Shown here: positions 17,564 through 25,839 of the stretch, piece after piece
How positions within the stretch are numbered: position 1 is the first letter of the stretch
Layout: each line of letters begins with the position of its first letter
Assembly (NCBI GenBank): GCA_963782445.1
Contig: CAWAJM010000001.1
Coordinates: forward strand, 4,030,001-4,094,000
Direction: 5' to 3'
Length of the DNA: 64,000 nucleotides
Source of the DNA: ZC4RG20 sp963782445
GTDB lineage: Bacteria > Pseudomonadota > Gammaproteobacteria > Steroidobacterales > Rariloculaceae
Translations under genes and position numbers: made by a program
The notes under the pieces: generated by a model
The model's input: only the letters and a program-made list of their open reading frames with translations
Told to the model about the DNA's origin: nothing
The model's database searches: none

Positions 17564-17827
17564 TCAGTCCCCGAGCTGAACGAGCTCGATGCCCTCGTCC
17601 TCGAGCAGAACGGGGATGCCGTCGCGGACTGGGTACGCCAGCTTGCCGTCGCGCGTCACGAGCGCCTCCTCGAGGCGGGCGCCGACGGAGGCGCCGCCGC
17701 GGTTCTTGAGGCGCCCTTCGGCGGCAAGCGCGTTGAGACGCTCGAGCCGCGTAGGGGACAGCCGCTCGAGCGGCAGCCGCGTAACCGGGCAGCACAGGAT
17801 GTCGAGTAAGGCGGCGTCGAAGCTCAT
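17564..17827 (-). CDS. Trm112/YcaR-family small protein
   Basis: 87 codons, start at 17827. It has LLDILCCPVTRLPLERL at the N terminus and KLAYPVRDGIPVLLEDE at the C terminus, the two halves of the Trm112/YcaR fold (DUF343). Bacterial members often have a four-cysteine zinc site. Here only the N-terminal pair (Cys12, Cys13) is present and the C-terminal pair is missing, so a classic zinc ribbon is unlikely. The central insertion of about 25 residues makes it longer than YcaR (60 residues). Its start overlaps the yidD stop by four bases (ATGA). Eukaryotic Trm112 activates methyltransferases; the bacterial role is open. Confidence 0.85.
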   Translation of the reverse strand: MSFDAALLDILCCPVTRLPLERLSPTRLERLNALAAEGRLKNRGGASVGARLEEALVTRDGKLAYPVRDGIPVLLEDEGIELVQLGD

Positions 17828-18132
17828 GAAGTCCGTTCTCCCTGCCGGCCCGCCGGCGCGGCACGTTCCGGCACGGGATCGTAACCCCAGGTGCCCCACG
17901 GATGACAGCGGCCGATGCGCTTGACGGCAAGCCAGCCGCCCGCCACTGGCCCGTGACGCTCCAGCGCCTCGATGGCGTAAGCACTGCACGTCGGCAGATG
18001 ACGGCAGCGGCCGCCGAGCCACGGCGACAGGCAAAGTTGGTAGAGCCGCACTCCGCCGACCAGCAACCGCGTCGCCGCATACCGCAGCCACCGGCCCGCG
18101 CGCGCCGGCTTCGGGTACCGTAGAGCCGCCAT
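17824..18132 (-). CDS. yidD: YidD membrane-protein insertion efficiency factor
   Basis: 102 codons. The DUF37/YidD signature is complete: LYQLCLSPWLGGRCRHLPTCSAYAIEALERHG, here residues 31-62, then the GRCHPWGTWGYDPVP ending at about residue 89. YidD assists YidC in inserting inner-membrane proteins and usually sits with rnpA and yidC. Here it lies in a cysS-yidD-Trm112-holA order instead. It starts 2 bases after the cysS stop and overlaps the Trm112-type gene by four bases. Confidence 0.95.
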   Translation of the reverse strand: MAALRYPKPARAGRWLRYAATRLLVGGVRLYQLCLSPWLGGRCRHLPTCSAYAIEALERHGPVAGGWLAVKRIGRCHPWGTWGYDPVPERAAPAGRQGERTS

Positions 18133-18134
18133 GC

Positions 18135-19553
18135 TCAATGCGCCCTCCGCCAGCGCGAGCCGCCGGCCACGTCCTCGATGACGATGCCCGCAGCCGCCAG
18201 CCGGTCGCGAATGGCATCGGCCTCGGCGAACTCGCGCTCGCGGCGCAGGGCTTCCCGGCGCTCGAGCAGCGCTTCGATCTCGGCCTCGGCCAGCCCCGCA
18301 CCCGCGCCGGCCGCCCCCCCGCCCGCGAACCAATCCGCCGGCGCGCGCCCCAGCAGACCGAGCAGCCTCGCGCCCTCGCGCAGGGCGTGCGCTTGCGCCC
18401 GCCGCTCGGCCGCGTCCTCGGCCTTGTTCGCCGCGCGGGCGAGCGCGAAGAGCTCCGCGATGGCCTGCGGCGTGTTGAGATCGTCCTCGAGGGCCGCGAC
18501 CACGGGCGCGGGCGCGGGCGACCCCGGCGCCGGCCCCGACGCGGCCGGCGCATCGATGCCGGCGTCGCGCAGCGCACCGTAGAGCCGGTCGAGCTTCTGG
18601 CGCGATTCTTCCATGAGCTGATCGCTCCATTCGAGCGGTTGCCGATAGTGGGCCGTCAACAGGCACAGCCGGATGACCTCGCCGTCCTCGCGCTGGAGCA
18701 GATCGCGCACGAGGGCGATGTTGCCCACCGATTTCGACATCTTCTCGCTGCCCATGTTCACGAGCCCGTTGTGCATCCAATAGCGGACGAAGGGCCGGCC
18801 GGCGTGCGCGCAGCGGCTCTGCGCCGACTCGTTCTCGTGATGCGGGAAGACGAGATCGAGACCGCCCCCATGGATGTCGATGGTCTCCCCGAGATGGGCG
18901 TCCGCCATGGCCGAGCACTCGATGTGCCAGCCCGGCCGGCCGCGGCCCCACGGACTTTCCCAGCCGACGAGGCCGGGCTCGGAGGGTTTCCAGAGCACGA
19001 AGTCCGCGGCATCGCGTTTGTAGGGCGCGACCTCGACTCGCGCGCCCGCGATCATGTCCTCGAGCGAGCGGCGCGAGAGGCTGCCGTAATCCGCGCAGCT
19101 CGCCACCGAAAACAGCACATGGCCTTCGGCCTCGTAGGCGTGGCCGCTCTCGACGAGCCGGCGGATCATCGCGACGATGCGCTCGATGTGAGTCGTGACC
19201 CGCGGCTCCACGTCGGGCGGCAAAACGCCGAGCGCGGCCATGTCCTCGTGAAAGGCCGCGATGTAGCGGGCCGTGAGCGCGCCGATCTCGATGCCCTCGC
19301 GTCCGGCGGCCGCGTTGATCTTGTCGTCGACGTCCGTCAGGTTGCGGGCATAGACGAGCGGACCATAGCGCCGCAGCAGCCGCGCCAGAACGTCGAAGAC
19401 GACCTCGGGGCGGGCGTTGCCGATATGGGCGAAGTTGTAGACCGTCGGTCCGCAGACGTACATCGTGATCCGGCTCGGGTCGCCGGGCACGAACGCCTCC
19501 TTGCGGCGCGTGGCGGTGTTGTGGATATGCAGCGTCATGGTCGAGGCGGACAT
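18135..19553 (-). CDS. cysS: Cysteinyl-tRNA synthetase
   Basis: 472 codons from the first ATG; an ATG five codons in (19538) fits the family alignment equally well, and neither has a clear ribosome site. Class I synthetase: zinc Cys34 in VCGPTVYNFAHIGNARP, with HIGN at 43-46, and KMSKS in GSEKMSKSVGN. The zinc site continues with WHIECSAM and HHENE. The C-terminal anticodon-binding region ends at RRWRRAH. It heads the long minus-strand run and is divergent from hisI. Confidence 0.97.
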   Translation of the reverse strand: MSASTMTLHIHNTATRRKEAFVPGDPSRITMYVCGPTVYNFAHIGNARPEVVFDVLARLLRRYGPLVYARNLTDVDDKINAAAGREGIEIGALTARYIAAFHEDMAALGVLPPDVEPRVTTHIERIVAMIRRLVESGHAYEAEGHVLFSVASCADYGSLSRRSLEDMIAGARVEVAPYKRDAADFVLWKPSEPGLVGWESPWGRGRPGWHIECSAMADAHLGETIDIHGGGLDLVFPHHENESAQSRCAHAGRPFVRYWMHNGLVNMGSEKMSKSVGNIALVRDLLQREDGEVIRLCLLTAHYRQPLEWSDQLMEESRQKLDRLYGALRDAGIDAPAASGPAPGSPAPAPVVAALEDDLNTPQAIAELFALARAANKAEDAAERRAQAHALREGARLLGLLGRAPADWFAGGGAAGAGAGLAEAEIEALLERREALRREREFAEADAIRDRLAAAGIVIEDVAGGSRWRRAH

Positions 19554-19575
19554 GATACCAAGTCCGCGCTTGGCC

Positions 19576-19581
19576 TATAAT
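19576..19581 (+). promoter_or_regulatory. Candidate -10 box for hisI
   Basis: A perfect TATAAT lies 31 bases before the hisI ATG. The best-placed -35 hexamer (TGATAC, 17-base spacer) is poor. The start of transcription would fall near 19588. No Shine-Dalgarno sequence is visible before the ATG. Confidence 0.5.
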
Positions 19582-19612
19582 TGCGCCCCCGCAGCCACCG
19601 TCCGCCTATCTT

Positions 19613-20080
19613 ATGTCGCAGACATTCGCCCCACGCCGCAGCATCGAGCAGGTCGAGGAAGGCACCGAGCTCGCGCCGAAGTTCGACGAGCGCGGCCTGA
19701 TCCCGGTCGTGACCACGGATTACGCGACGGGCGAGCTGCTCATGCACGGCTACATGAACGCCGAAGCCTTCGAGCGCACGATCCGCACGGGCGAGGCCCA
19801 CTACTTCAGCCGCAGCCGCGGCGCCCTCTGGCACAAGGGCGCGACGAGCGGCCTCGTGCAGCGCGTCCGCGAGATGCGCATCGACGACGATCAGGACTGC
19901 GTCTGGCTCCGCGTCGACGTCGCCGGCGGCGCCAGCTGCCATGTCGGCTACCGCTCATGCTTCTACCGCAGCGTCCCGATCGGCAGCGAGGCGCCCATCG
20001 AACTCGAGTTCGAGGAACACGAAAAGGTCTTCGACCCGGCCGAGGTCTACGGCGACGCGCCGAACCCGACGAAGCTCTGA
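19613..20080 (+). CDS. hisI: Phosphoribosyl-AMP cyclohydrolase
   Basis: 155 codons. HisI opens the purine ring of phosphoribosyl-AMP in histidine synthesis. The metal-binding motifs are visible: DQDCVWLRVDV and CHVGYRSCFYRSV, with the conserved cysteines, and RSRGALWHKGATSG in the middle. It is a stand-alone cyclohydrolase without the HisE pyrophosphohydrolase domain that many gammaproteobacteria have fused to it, and no other his gene is nearby. It has about 20 extra residues at the N terminus. Confidence 0.97.
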   Translation: MSQTFAPRRSIEQVEEGTELAPKFDERGLIPVVTTDYATGELLMHGYMNAEAFERTIRTGEAHYFSRSRGALWHKGATSGLVQRVREMRIDDDQDCVWLRVDVAGGASCHVGYRSCFYRSVPIGSEAPIELEFEEHEKVFDPAEVYGDAPNPTKL

Positions 20081-20095
20081 GGCTGCGGTGGTCCT

Positions 20096-20127
20096 TCGGC
20101 TGTCGGCTGTCGGCTGTCGGCTGTCGG
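20096..20127 (+). repeat. Tandem heptamer TCGGCTG, 4.6 copies
   Basis: Four exact copies of TCGGCTG and a partial fifth run directly into the C motif at 20128. It lies just after the hisI stop and is not in a coding frame. Confidence 0.8.
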
Positions 20128-20300
20128 CCGCATGATTCATGAACGGGTTCGAGTTGTCGGCGGCAGCCGGAGTCTCGCGCAGACGGGCGCTGTCGGGGGC
20201 GGCGTGAATCCGTCCCTGGAACCTCGGTTGCGCGCCAGGGATGGCGCGCAACGCAGCCCCCATGGATGGGTATTGTGGCGGTCCCGACACCGCCCTCATG
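20128..20300. repeat. C motif plus family A element (hisI / HExxH gene junction)
   Basis: The C motif GCATGATTCATGAACGGG starts at 20130. A family A core follows with a 10-base-pair hairpin, TTGCGCGCCA / TGGCGCGCAA, around the loop GGGA (20228-20251), then the conserved GCAGCCCCCATGGATGGGT and CGGTCCCGACACCGCC. Its outer arms are less symmetrical than in other copies, so it may be decayed. It fills most of the 267-base gap between two convergent genes. Confidence 0.75.
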
Positions 20301-20347
20301 CCGATACCTCCGCCACCACCGACGCCTCCACGCCGATGCCGCGGCCA

Positions 20348-20911
20348 CTACCGACGTAGCGGCGCCGATGTCTCCGCGCGGACGCCCCCACCCCGAAGCC
20401 GCCACGTGACGCGCCCGTCCACGTCGACGAGCCCCTCGCCCACCAGCCAGGCGCGCGCCTCGCGGCCGTCGCCGGCGAACCAGGCGGCCGCCGAGCCCTC
20501 GCGGAAGCTGTAGCCCCAAGCGTCCATGTCACGCAGACACTTGGCGAGACCGAGGCCTTCGAGACGCTCGGCCAAGAGGATCTGCAGATAGCACACCGCG
20601 CATTCCTCGGCGTCGTCGCCGCCCGCGTCGCGCTCGAGGGCCGCTCGGCGTCGCGGGCTCATGCAGACGTAGTGGCAAAGCTCGTGCAGCAGGGACTGGA
20701 CGGGGGTGTCCCCGCGCACATAGATGCGCCGCCCGGCAAGACCCGCCTCGGGCTCTCCCCAGTACGTGCCCGGAATCGGGGCCCCGGCCTCGACGCGCAC
20801 GAGGCGCGCGCCATAGGCGGCGACGAGCGCGTCGACGCGCGCGGGCTCGAGGTCCGCGGGCAGCGTCTGAGGCGCGGCGTCGGGAGCCGGCAATGGAGCG
20901 GTCGGCGGCAC
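20348..20911 (-). CDS. Uncharacterised protein with HExxH metal site
   Basis: 187 codons from GTG at 20911; the start is uncertain because no ATG precedes the conserved part. The core has LLHELCHYVCM (HELCH near residue 72), then GGDDAEECAVCYLQILLAERL and MDAWGYSFREGSAAAWF. HExxH followed by an acidic DDAEE stretch about 20 residues later suggests a gluzincin-like metal site, though peptidase activity is an inference. No signal peptide is visible. It starts 10 bases after the lptE stop, so it is probably cotranscribed with lptE. I recognise the protein as a conserved hypothetical but know no function. Confidence 0.8.
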   Translation of the reverse strand: MPPTAPLPAPDAAPQTLPADLEPARVDALVAAYGARLVRVEAGAPIPGTYWGEPEAGLAGRRIYVRGDTPVQSLLHELCHYVCMSPRRRAALERDAGGDDAEECAVCYLQILLAERLEGLGLAKCLRDMDAWGYSFREGSAAAWFAGDGREARAWLVGEGLVDVDGRVTWRLRGGGVRAETSAPLRR

Positions 20912-20921
20912 GGCGCAGGGC

Positions 20922-21545
20922 TCAAGGGGCCGGCGGCGGCACGCCGGGCTGGCCGGCCGGCGCGGCCGACGGCGGCCCCGCGCCGCGCGCGCTCGGCCCC
21001 GGGGAACTCGCCGCGGGCAGCTGGCCGGTCGTGCCCCGCGCTTCGATGCGCCGCATGACGCGCCGCGCGAGGTCCTCGGCGAGCGCCTGCCGCAGGATCG
21101 CCTCCTCCTCGCTCTTACCGAGGACCTCGGTCTCGTTCCAGGCGTAGACGCGCGTCGCGACGAGCGCCTGCGGCTCGATGAGCGTGTGCCCACCGGCCGC
21201 GAGCCCGAAGCCGACGCGGTAATACACCTCGTATTCGCGCGGGACGTTCTGCGCCGTGACCGAAAGCACGCGCTGGCCCGCGTCGTCCGTCACGATCGAG
21301 AGAACGGCGTCGGCCTCGGTCGGCGCAGCCACGATCTCGGCGCCACGCAACCGCAGCGCGTCGCGCAGGCTCGTGTAGAAATCCGAGTTGTGGTCGGAGG
21401 TGTCGATGAACGTTCTCGCCATGGGCTTCGGAAGCGTGCCCGCGCCCTCTAGATGAAAACCGCAGCCTGCGAGGCCGATGCCGCCGAGCGCAGCGAGGGC
21501 GACAAGCGCTGCCGGCTTGATTCCACGAAGCTTTGTCAACATCAT
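20922..21545 (-). CDS. lptE: LPS-assembly lipoprotein LptE
   Basis: 207 codons. LptE is the outer-membrane lipoprotein that plugs the LptD barrel and helps insert lipopolysaccharide. The signal peptide ends in the lipobox GLAGC with lipidated Cys28, followed by the family's GFHLEG start of the mature protein. SLRDALRLRGAEIV and NVPREYEVYYRVGF are typical. The last 30 residues are rich in Pro, Ala and Gly and look disordered. It is divergent from leuS with 111 bases between. In many relatives leuS-lptE-holA are collinear; here lptE is detached from holA. Confidence 0.93.
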   Translation of the reverse strand: MMLTKLRGIKPAALVALAALGGIGLAGCGFHLEGAGTLPKPMARTFIDTSDHNSDFYTSLRDALRLRGAEIVAAPTEADAVLSIVTDDAGQRVLSVTAQNVPREYEVYYRVGFGLAAGGHTLIEPQALVATRVYAWNETEVLGKSEEEAILRQALAEDLARRVMRRIEARGTTGQLPAASSPGPSARGAGPPSAAPAGQPGVPPPAP

Positions 21546-21656
21546 CCGCGAGTTGCTTTGGCCGTCATTGCGCCCGCACAGCCTGACGGGCGAGGCTAGC
21601 ATTGAGCATTCTCCGATCGTTGACAACCGGCACCGCCGAGGATTCGCAGGGACGAC

Positions 21657-24266
21657 ATGGCAGGCTATCCGTTCAAGGACATCGAGGCCAAATGGCAGCG
21701 CCATTGGGAGACGCGGGGCACGTTCCGCGTCGGCGACGACGTCGACCTTTCCAAGCCCAAGTACTACGTACTCGACATGTTCCCCTATCCGAGCGGCGAG
21801 GGCCTGCACGTCGGCCACCCGGAAGGCTATACGGCCTCCGACATCGTTGCGCGGTACAAGCGCATGCGCGGCTACAACGTGCTGCACCCCATCGGCTGGG
21901 ACGCCTTCGGCCTGCCCGCCGAGCAGTACGCGGTCAGGACGGGCACGCATCCGAAGATCACGACGCAGCGCAACATCGCGCGATTCCGCAGTCAGCTCAG
22001 ATCCCTGGGCTTCTCGTTCGACTGGGACCGCGAAGTCAACACCACGGACCCGGCCTACTACCGCTGGACGCAATGGATCTTCAAGCAGCTCTTCGAGCAG
22101 GGCCTCGCGTATCAGGCCGAGATGCCCGTCTGGTGGTGCCCGGAGCTCGGCACGACGCTCGCTAACGAAGAGGTCATCGATGGCCGCTCGGAAGTCGGCG
22201 GCTTCGCCTGCGTCCGGCGGCCGCTGCGCCAGTGGGTGCTGCGGATCACCGAGTTTGCCGATGAGCTGCTCGCGGGGCTCGACGAGCTCGACTGGCCCGA
22301 GAGCACGAAAGAGATGCAGCGCAACTGGATCGGCCGCAGCGAAGGCGCGGAGGTCGAGTTCGCGGTCGAAGGCCGCGACGCTTCACTCACGGTCTTCACG
22401 ACGCGCCCGGACACGCTGTTCGGGGCCACCTATATGGTGCTCGCGCCCGAGCACGAGCTCGTCGAGGCGCTTGCGTCCGCCGAGCGCCGAGCCGAGGTCG
22501 CGGCCTACCGCGAGCAGGCCGCGCGCAAGAGCGAGCTCGAGCGCGCCGAGCTGCAGAAGGAAAAAACGGGCGTGTTTACGGGCGCCTACGCCGTGAATCC
22601 GGCGAACGGCGAGCGCCTGCCGATTTGGATCGCCGATTACGTGCTCGCGGGCTACGGCACCGGGGCGATCATGGCCGTGCCGGCCCAGGACCAGCGCGAC
22701 TGGGAATTCGCCGCCGCGCACGGCCTGCCCGTCGTGCGCACGGTCGAGCCCCCCGAGGGCTTTGCGGGCGAAGCCTGGCTCGGGGACGGCGCGATCGTCA
22801 ATTCGGGATTCCTGAACGGCTTACGTGTCGACGCGGCCAAGGCCCGGATGATCGACTGGCTCGAAGCCGAGGGCAAAGGGCGCCGGCGCGTGAACTACAA
22901 GCTGCGCGACTGGCTGTTCTCGCGGCAACGCTACTGGGGCGAGCCGTTTCCGATCGTGTTCCTGGACGGCAAGCCGAAGGCCGTGGCCGACGACGCGCTG
23001 CCGGTCACGCTGCCCGAGCTCGAGGAGTTCAAGCCAAGCGGATCGCCCGAGGGTCCGCTCGCGGCCGCGCGGGAGTGGATCCATACCGTCGATCCCTCGA
23101 CGGGCCGCGGCGCGCGGCGCGAGACGAACACGATGCCGCAATGGGCGGGGTCCTGCTGGTACTACCTGCGCTATATCGATCCGCACAACGACAAACGCCT
23201 CGTCGCGCCGGACAAGGAGCACTACTGGATGCCCGTGGACCTCTATGTCGGCGGCCAGGAACACGCCGTGCTCCATCTGCTCTACGCGCGCTTCTGGCAC
23301 AAGGTCCTCTACCGAGCCGGGGTCGTCTCGACGCCGGAGCCCTTCCGCAAGCTCGTGCATCAGGGAATGATCCTCGGCGAACTCGAGTACACGAGCTACG
23401 TGGACGACGAGGGCCGGCTCGTCTCGGCCGCCGTCGTCGAGGACGGGCGCGACAAGCGCTCGGGCCTCAAGGTCGTGCCGCAGCGGGTTGCCGAGACCGA
23501 TATCGCCAAGGAGGGTGAGCGTTTCGTGCTGCGCGAGCAGCCGGCGATTGCCGTCGACGCCCGCGCGCACAAGATGAGCAAGAGCCGCGGCAACGTCGTG
23601 AACCCCGACGAGATCGTCGCGAGCCATGGAGCCGATGCGTTCCGCCTCTATGAAATGTTCATGGGCCCGCTCGAGCAGGTGAAACCCTGGAGCACGACGG
23701 GGGTCGACGGCACACACCGGTTCCTGAACCGGGTCTGGAGGCTGTTCGTGGCCGAGGATGCGCACGCGCTGAGCGAGAAGATCGTGCACGCGGCGCCTTC
23801 GGCCGAGCAAAACCGCCTGCTGCATCTGACGATCGCCAAGGTGACCGACGACATCGAGGCGCTGCGCCTGAACACCGCGATAGCGGCTCTCATGGAGCTC
23901 ACGAACGCGGCCTATAAGTGGGACGGCGTCCCCGTTGCCGTCGCCGAGCCCTTCGTGCTGCTGCTCTCGCCGCTGGCGCCGCACATTGCCGAGGAGCTTT
24001 GGTCGCTGCTGGGGCACGAGAACACCCTGGCCTACGAGCCCTGGCCAGAAGCGAACGCGGATTTCCTGCGCGCCGACACGCTCGAGATTCCCGTGCAGGT
24101 CAACGGCCGGGTACGCGGAAAGATCAGCGTGCCCGCGGCTGCGGACCAGGACACCGTCGTCCGTATCGCGCGGGACGACGCGAACGTGCAGCGGCATTTG
24201 GAGGGGAAGACGATTCGGCGCGCCGTTTACGTGCCGGGCAGGATCTTGAATTTCGTCCTGGCTTGA
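21657..24266 (+). CDS. leuS: Leucyl-tRNA synthetase
   Basis: 869 codons, the usual bacterial length. Class I synthetase with the HIGH motif as HVGHPEGYTASD near residue 49, the editing domain of about 180 residues containing TTRPDTLFGATYMVLAPEH, and KMSKSRGNVVNPDEIV near residue 640. The C-terminal domain ends VNGRVRGKISVPAA and RRAVYVPGRILNFVLA. An AGGGA ribosome site precedes the ATG. A TTGACA at 21620-21625 could be a -35 box, but no fitting -10 is seen. It converges on lnt over a family B hairpin. Confidence 0.98.
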   Translation: MAGYPFKDIEAKWQRHWETRGTFRVGDDVDLSKPKYYVLDMFPYPSGEGLHVGHPEGYTASDIVARYKRMRGYNVLHPIGWDAFGLPAEQYAVRTGTHPKITTQRNIARFRSQLRSLGFSFDWDREVNTTDPAYYRWTQWIFKQLFEQGLAYQAEMPVWWCPELGTTLANEEVIDGRSEVGGFACVRRPLRQWVLRITEFADELLAGLDELDWPESTKEMQRNWIGRSEGAEVEFAVEGRDASLTVFTTRPDTLFGATYMVLAPEHELVEALASAERRAEVAAYREQAARKSELERAELQKEKTGVFTGAYAVNPANGERLPIWIADYVLAGYGTGAIMAVPAQDQRDWEFAAAHGLPVVRTVEPPEGFAGEAWLGDGAIVNSGFLNGLRVDAAKARMIDWLEAEGKGRRRVNYKLRDWLFSRQRYWGEPFPIVFLDGKPKAVADDALPVTLPELEEFKPSGSPEGPLAAAREWIHTVDPSTGRGARRETNTMPQWAGSCWYYLRYIDPHNDKRLVAPDKEHYWMPVDLYVGGQEHAVLHLLYARFWHKVLYRAGVVSTPEPFRKLVHQGMILGELEYTSYVDDEGRLVSAAVVEDGRDKRSGLKVVPQRVAETDIAKEGERFVLREQPAIAVDARAHKMSKSRGNVVNPDEIVASHGADAFRLYEMFMGPLEQVKPWSTTGVDGTHRFLNRVWRLFVAEDAHALSEKIVHAAPSAEQNRLLHLTIAKVTDDIEALRLNTAIAALMELTNAAYKWDGVPVAVAEPFVLLLSPLAPHIAEELWSLLGHENTLAYEPWPEANADFLRADTLEIPVQVNGRVRGKISVPAAADQDTVVRIARDDANVQRHLEGKTIRRAVYVPGRILNFVLA

Positions 24267-24273
24267 TCGGCGC

Positions 24274-24330
24274 CGGAAAAGGGGTCAGAGCCCTTTCCCG
24301 CGCCGGAAAAGGACTCTGACCCCTTTTCCG
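24274..24330. terminator. Bidirectional hairpin, family B repeat (leuS/lnt)
   Basis: CGGAAAAGGGGTCAGAG (24274-24290) is perfectly complementary to 24314-24330, giving a 17-base-pair stem with a 23-base loop. Flanking A and T runs make it a plausible factor-independent terminator in both directions between the convergent leuS and lnt. The minus-strand reading supplies the last 15 codons and the stop of lnt. Confidence 0.7.
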
Positions 24331-25799
24331 TTCAGCGCCGCGGCGAGCACGACCAGCAGCGCCCCGACGACGACCGGGTAGTTGCGCCAGCGCGCGTAGG
24401 GCGTCTCGCCCTGCATGCCCGTCACCCGATCCTCGAGCGTTCCCGGCTGGAACTGCGGCAGCTTGGAGACGACGCGGCCGCGCGGATCGATGACGGCCGT
24501 TACGCCCGTGTTCGTCGAGCGCAACAGATAGCGGCCGGCCTCCGCTGCGCGCAGTTGGGCGATCTGCAGATGCTGATGGGGCGCGATCGAATTGCCGAAC
24601 CAGGCGTCGTTGCTGACGTTGACGAGCAGCGTGGCCTTCGGCAGGTACCGGATCTGTTCCGCGCCGAACACGTCTTCGTAGCAGATCGAGACGCCGACAC
24701 GCTGCCCGGCCACCTCGAGCGGCGCCTGGTCAGCGGGACCGGGACGCGCGTCGATATACGGCAGGCTCATGAGCCGCAGCCAATTGCGCACGAAGCCCGG
24801 CACTGGGAAGTATTCGCCGAAAGGCACGAGGTGGCGCTTCAGGTAGAACTGCTTGGCGCCGGGCAGCGAGACCACCGAATTCTGGAAATCCTCGGGCGTG
24901 CCGCGCAGGATACCGAGCAGGATCGTGCTGCGGTGCGCGCTGGCCCACGTCGAGAGGGCGTGCAGGTAGCCGGGGATGTAGTCGTAGAGCGTCGGCAGGG
25001 CGGCCTCGGGCAGCACGATGATTCGACTGCCTTCGCTTTGCACCGTAAGCCGGCGGTAGAGAGCGAGGGTCGGCTCGAGCTCGTTCGGCAGCCACTTGAG
25101 ATCCTGCGGCACGGCGCCCTGCACGAGCGCGACGCGCACCGGCGCGCCGAGGGGCCGCGTCCAGGCCACGCGCCCGAGCCCGAAAGCCGCGGCCCAGACG
25201 CCGGCCGCCACTGCCAGCGCGGCGCCGCGCGCGCCGTTCGAGCCCAAGGCGAGTGTCACGAGCGCGCCGGCGGTCACGGCGGCGGCCCAGCTCATGCCGT
25301 GCATTCCGGTCACGGGCGCGAGGCCCATGAGCCACGAATCGCTCTGGCTGTAACCGATCGATAGCCAGCCGAAGCCCGTGAAGATCCAGCCGCGCACCCA
25401 CTCCGTCAGCACGAACAGCGCCGGCAGCACGCCGAGCCAGGCAACCGCGCCGCGCGTCGCGAGCCAGCGCGCGGCAATCCAGCCGGTCAGCGCCGGGAAC
25501 AGCGCGAGGATCGCCACCAGGCCGCCCGTGAGCAGCAGTGTGAGCGCGATATCGACCTCACCGAAGTCGTGGATGCTGATGTAGATCCAATACAGGCCCG
25601 TCCCGAAGCTCGCGAGTCCGTAGACGAACCCGATCCGGAACGCACGCCGCGGCGCCGCGTCGCGCCAGAGCACGAACAGCACGGCCAGCGAAAGCGGGGC
25701 GACTAAGAACCAGCCGAAAGGCGCATAGGCGAGCGGCAGCGCGGCGCCGGCCGCGGCCGCCAGCACGAACGCAAGCAGCGCGGGACGGGCAGCGATCAT
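24285..25799 (-). CDS. lnt: Apolipoprotein N-acyltransferase
   Basis: 504 codons. Lnt adds the third acyl chain to the N-terminal cysteine of lipoproteins in the inner membrane. About eight hydrophobic helices (residues 5-215) precede a periplasmic nitrilase domain with the triad Glu265 (IIVLPEAALP), Lys321 (YLKRHLVPFGEYFP) and Cys373 (SICYEDVFG). The start at 25799 is the only good methionine before the first helix; no clear ribosome site is seen. The last 15 residues and the stop codon come from a family B repeat, so the native C terminus was probably replaced. It follows corC in the miaB operon. Confidence 0.95.
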   Translation of the reverse strand: MIAARPALLAFVLAAAAGAALPLAYAPFGWFLVAPLSLAVLFVLWRDAAPRRAFRIGFVYGLASFGTGLYWIYISIHDFGEVDIALTLLLTGGLVAILALFPALTGWIAARWLATRGAVAWLGVLPALFVLTEWVRGWIFTGFGWLSIGYSQSDSWLMGLAPVTGMHGMSWAAAVTAGALVTLALGSNGARGAALAVAAGVWAAAFGLGRVAWTRPLGAPVRVALVQGAVPQDLKWLPNELEPTLALYRRLTVQSEGSRIIVLPEAALPTLYDYIPGYLHALSTWASAHRSTILLGILRGTPEDFQNSVVSLPGAKQFYLKRHLVPFGEYFPVPGFVRNWLRLMSLPYIDARPGPADQAPLEVAGQRVGVSICYEDVFGAEQIRYLPKATLLVNVSNDAWFGNSIAPHQHLQIAQLRAAEAGRYLLRSTNTGVTAVIDPRGRVVSKLPQFQPGTLEDRVTGMQGETPYARWRNYPVVVGALLVVLAAALNGKGVRVLFRRGKGL

Positions 25800-25839
25800 C
25801 GCGGCCGCCCGCGCGAGTGCGCGCCCGCGCGCGGACCGC

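Noticed and set aside
20096..20127. Heptamer tandem as a phase-variation tract
   Set aside because: It lies after the hisI stop and outside any promoter or coding frame that it could switch.
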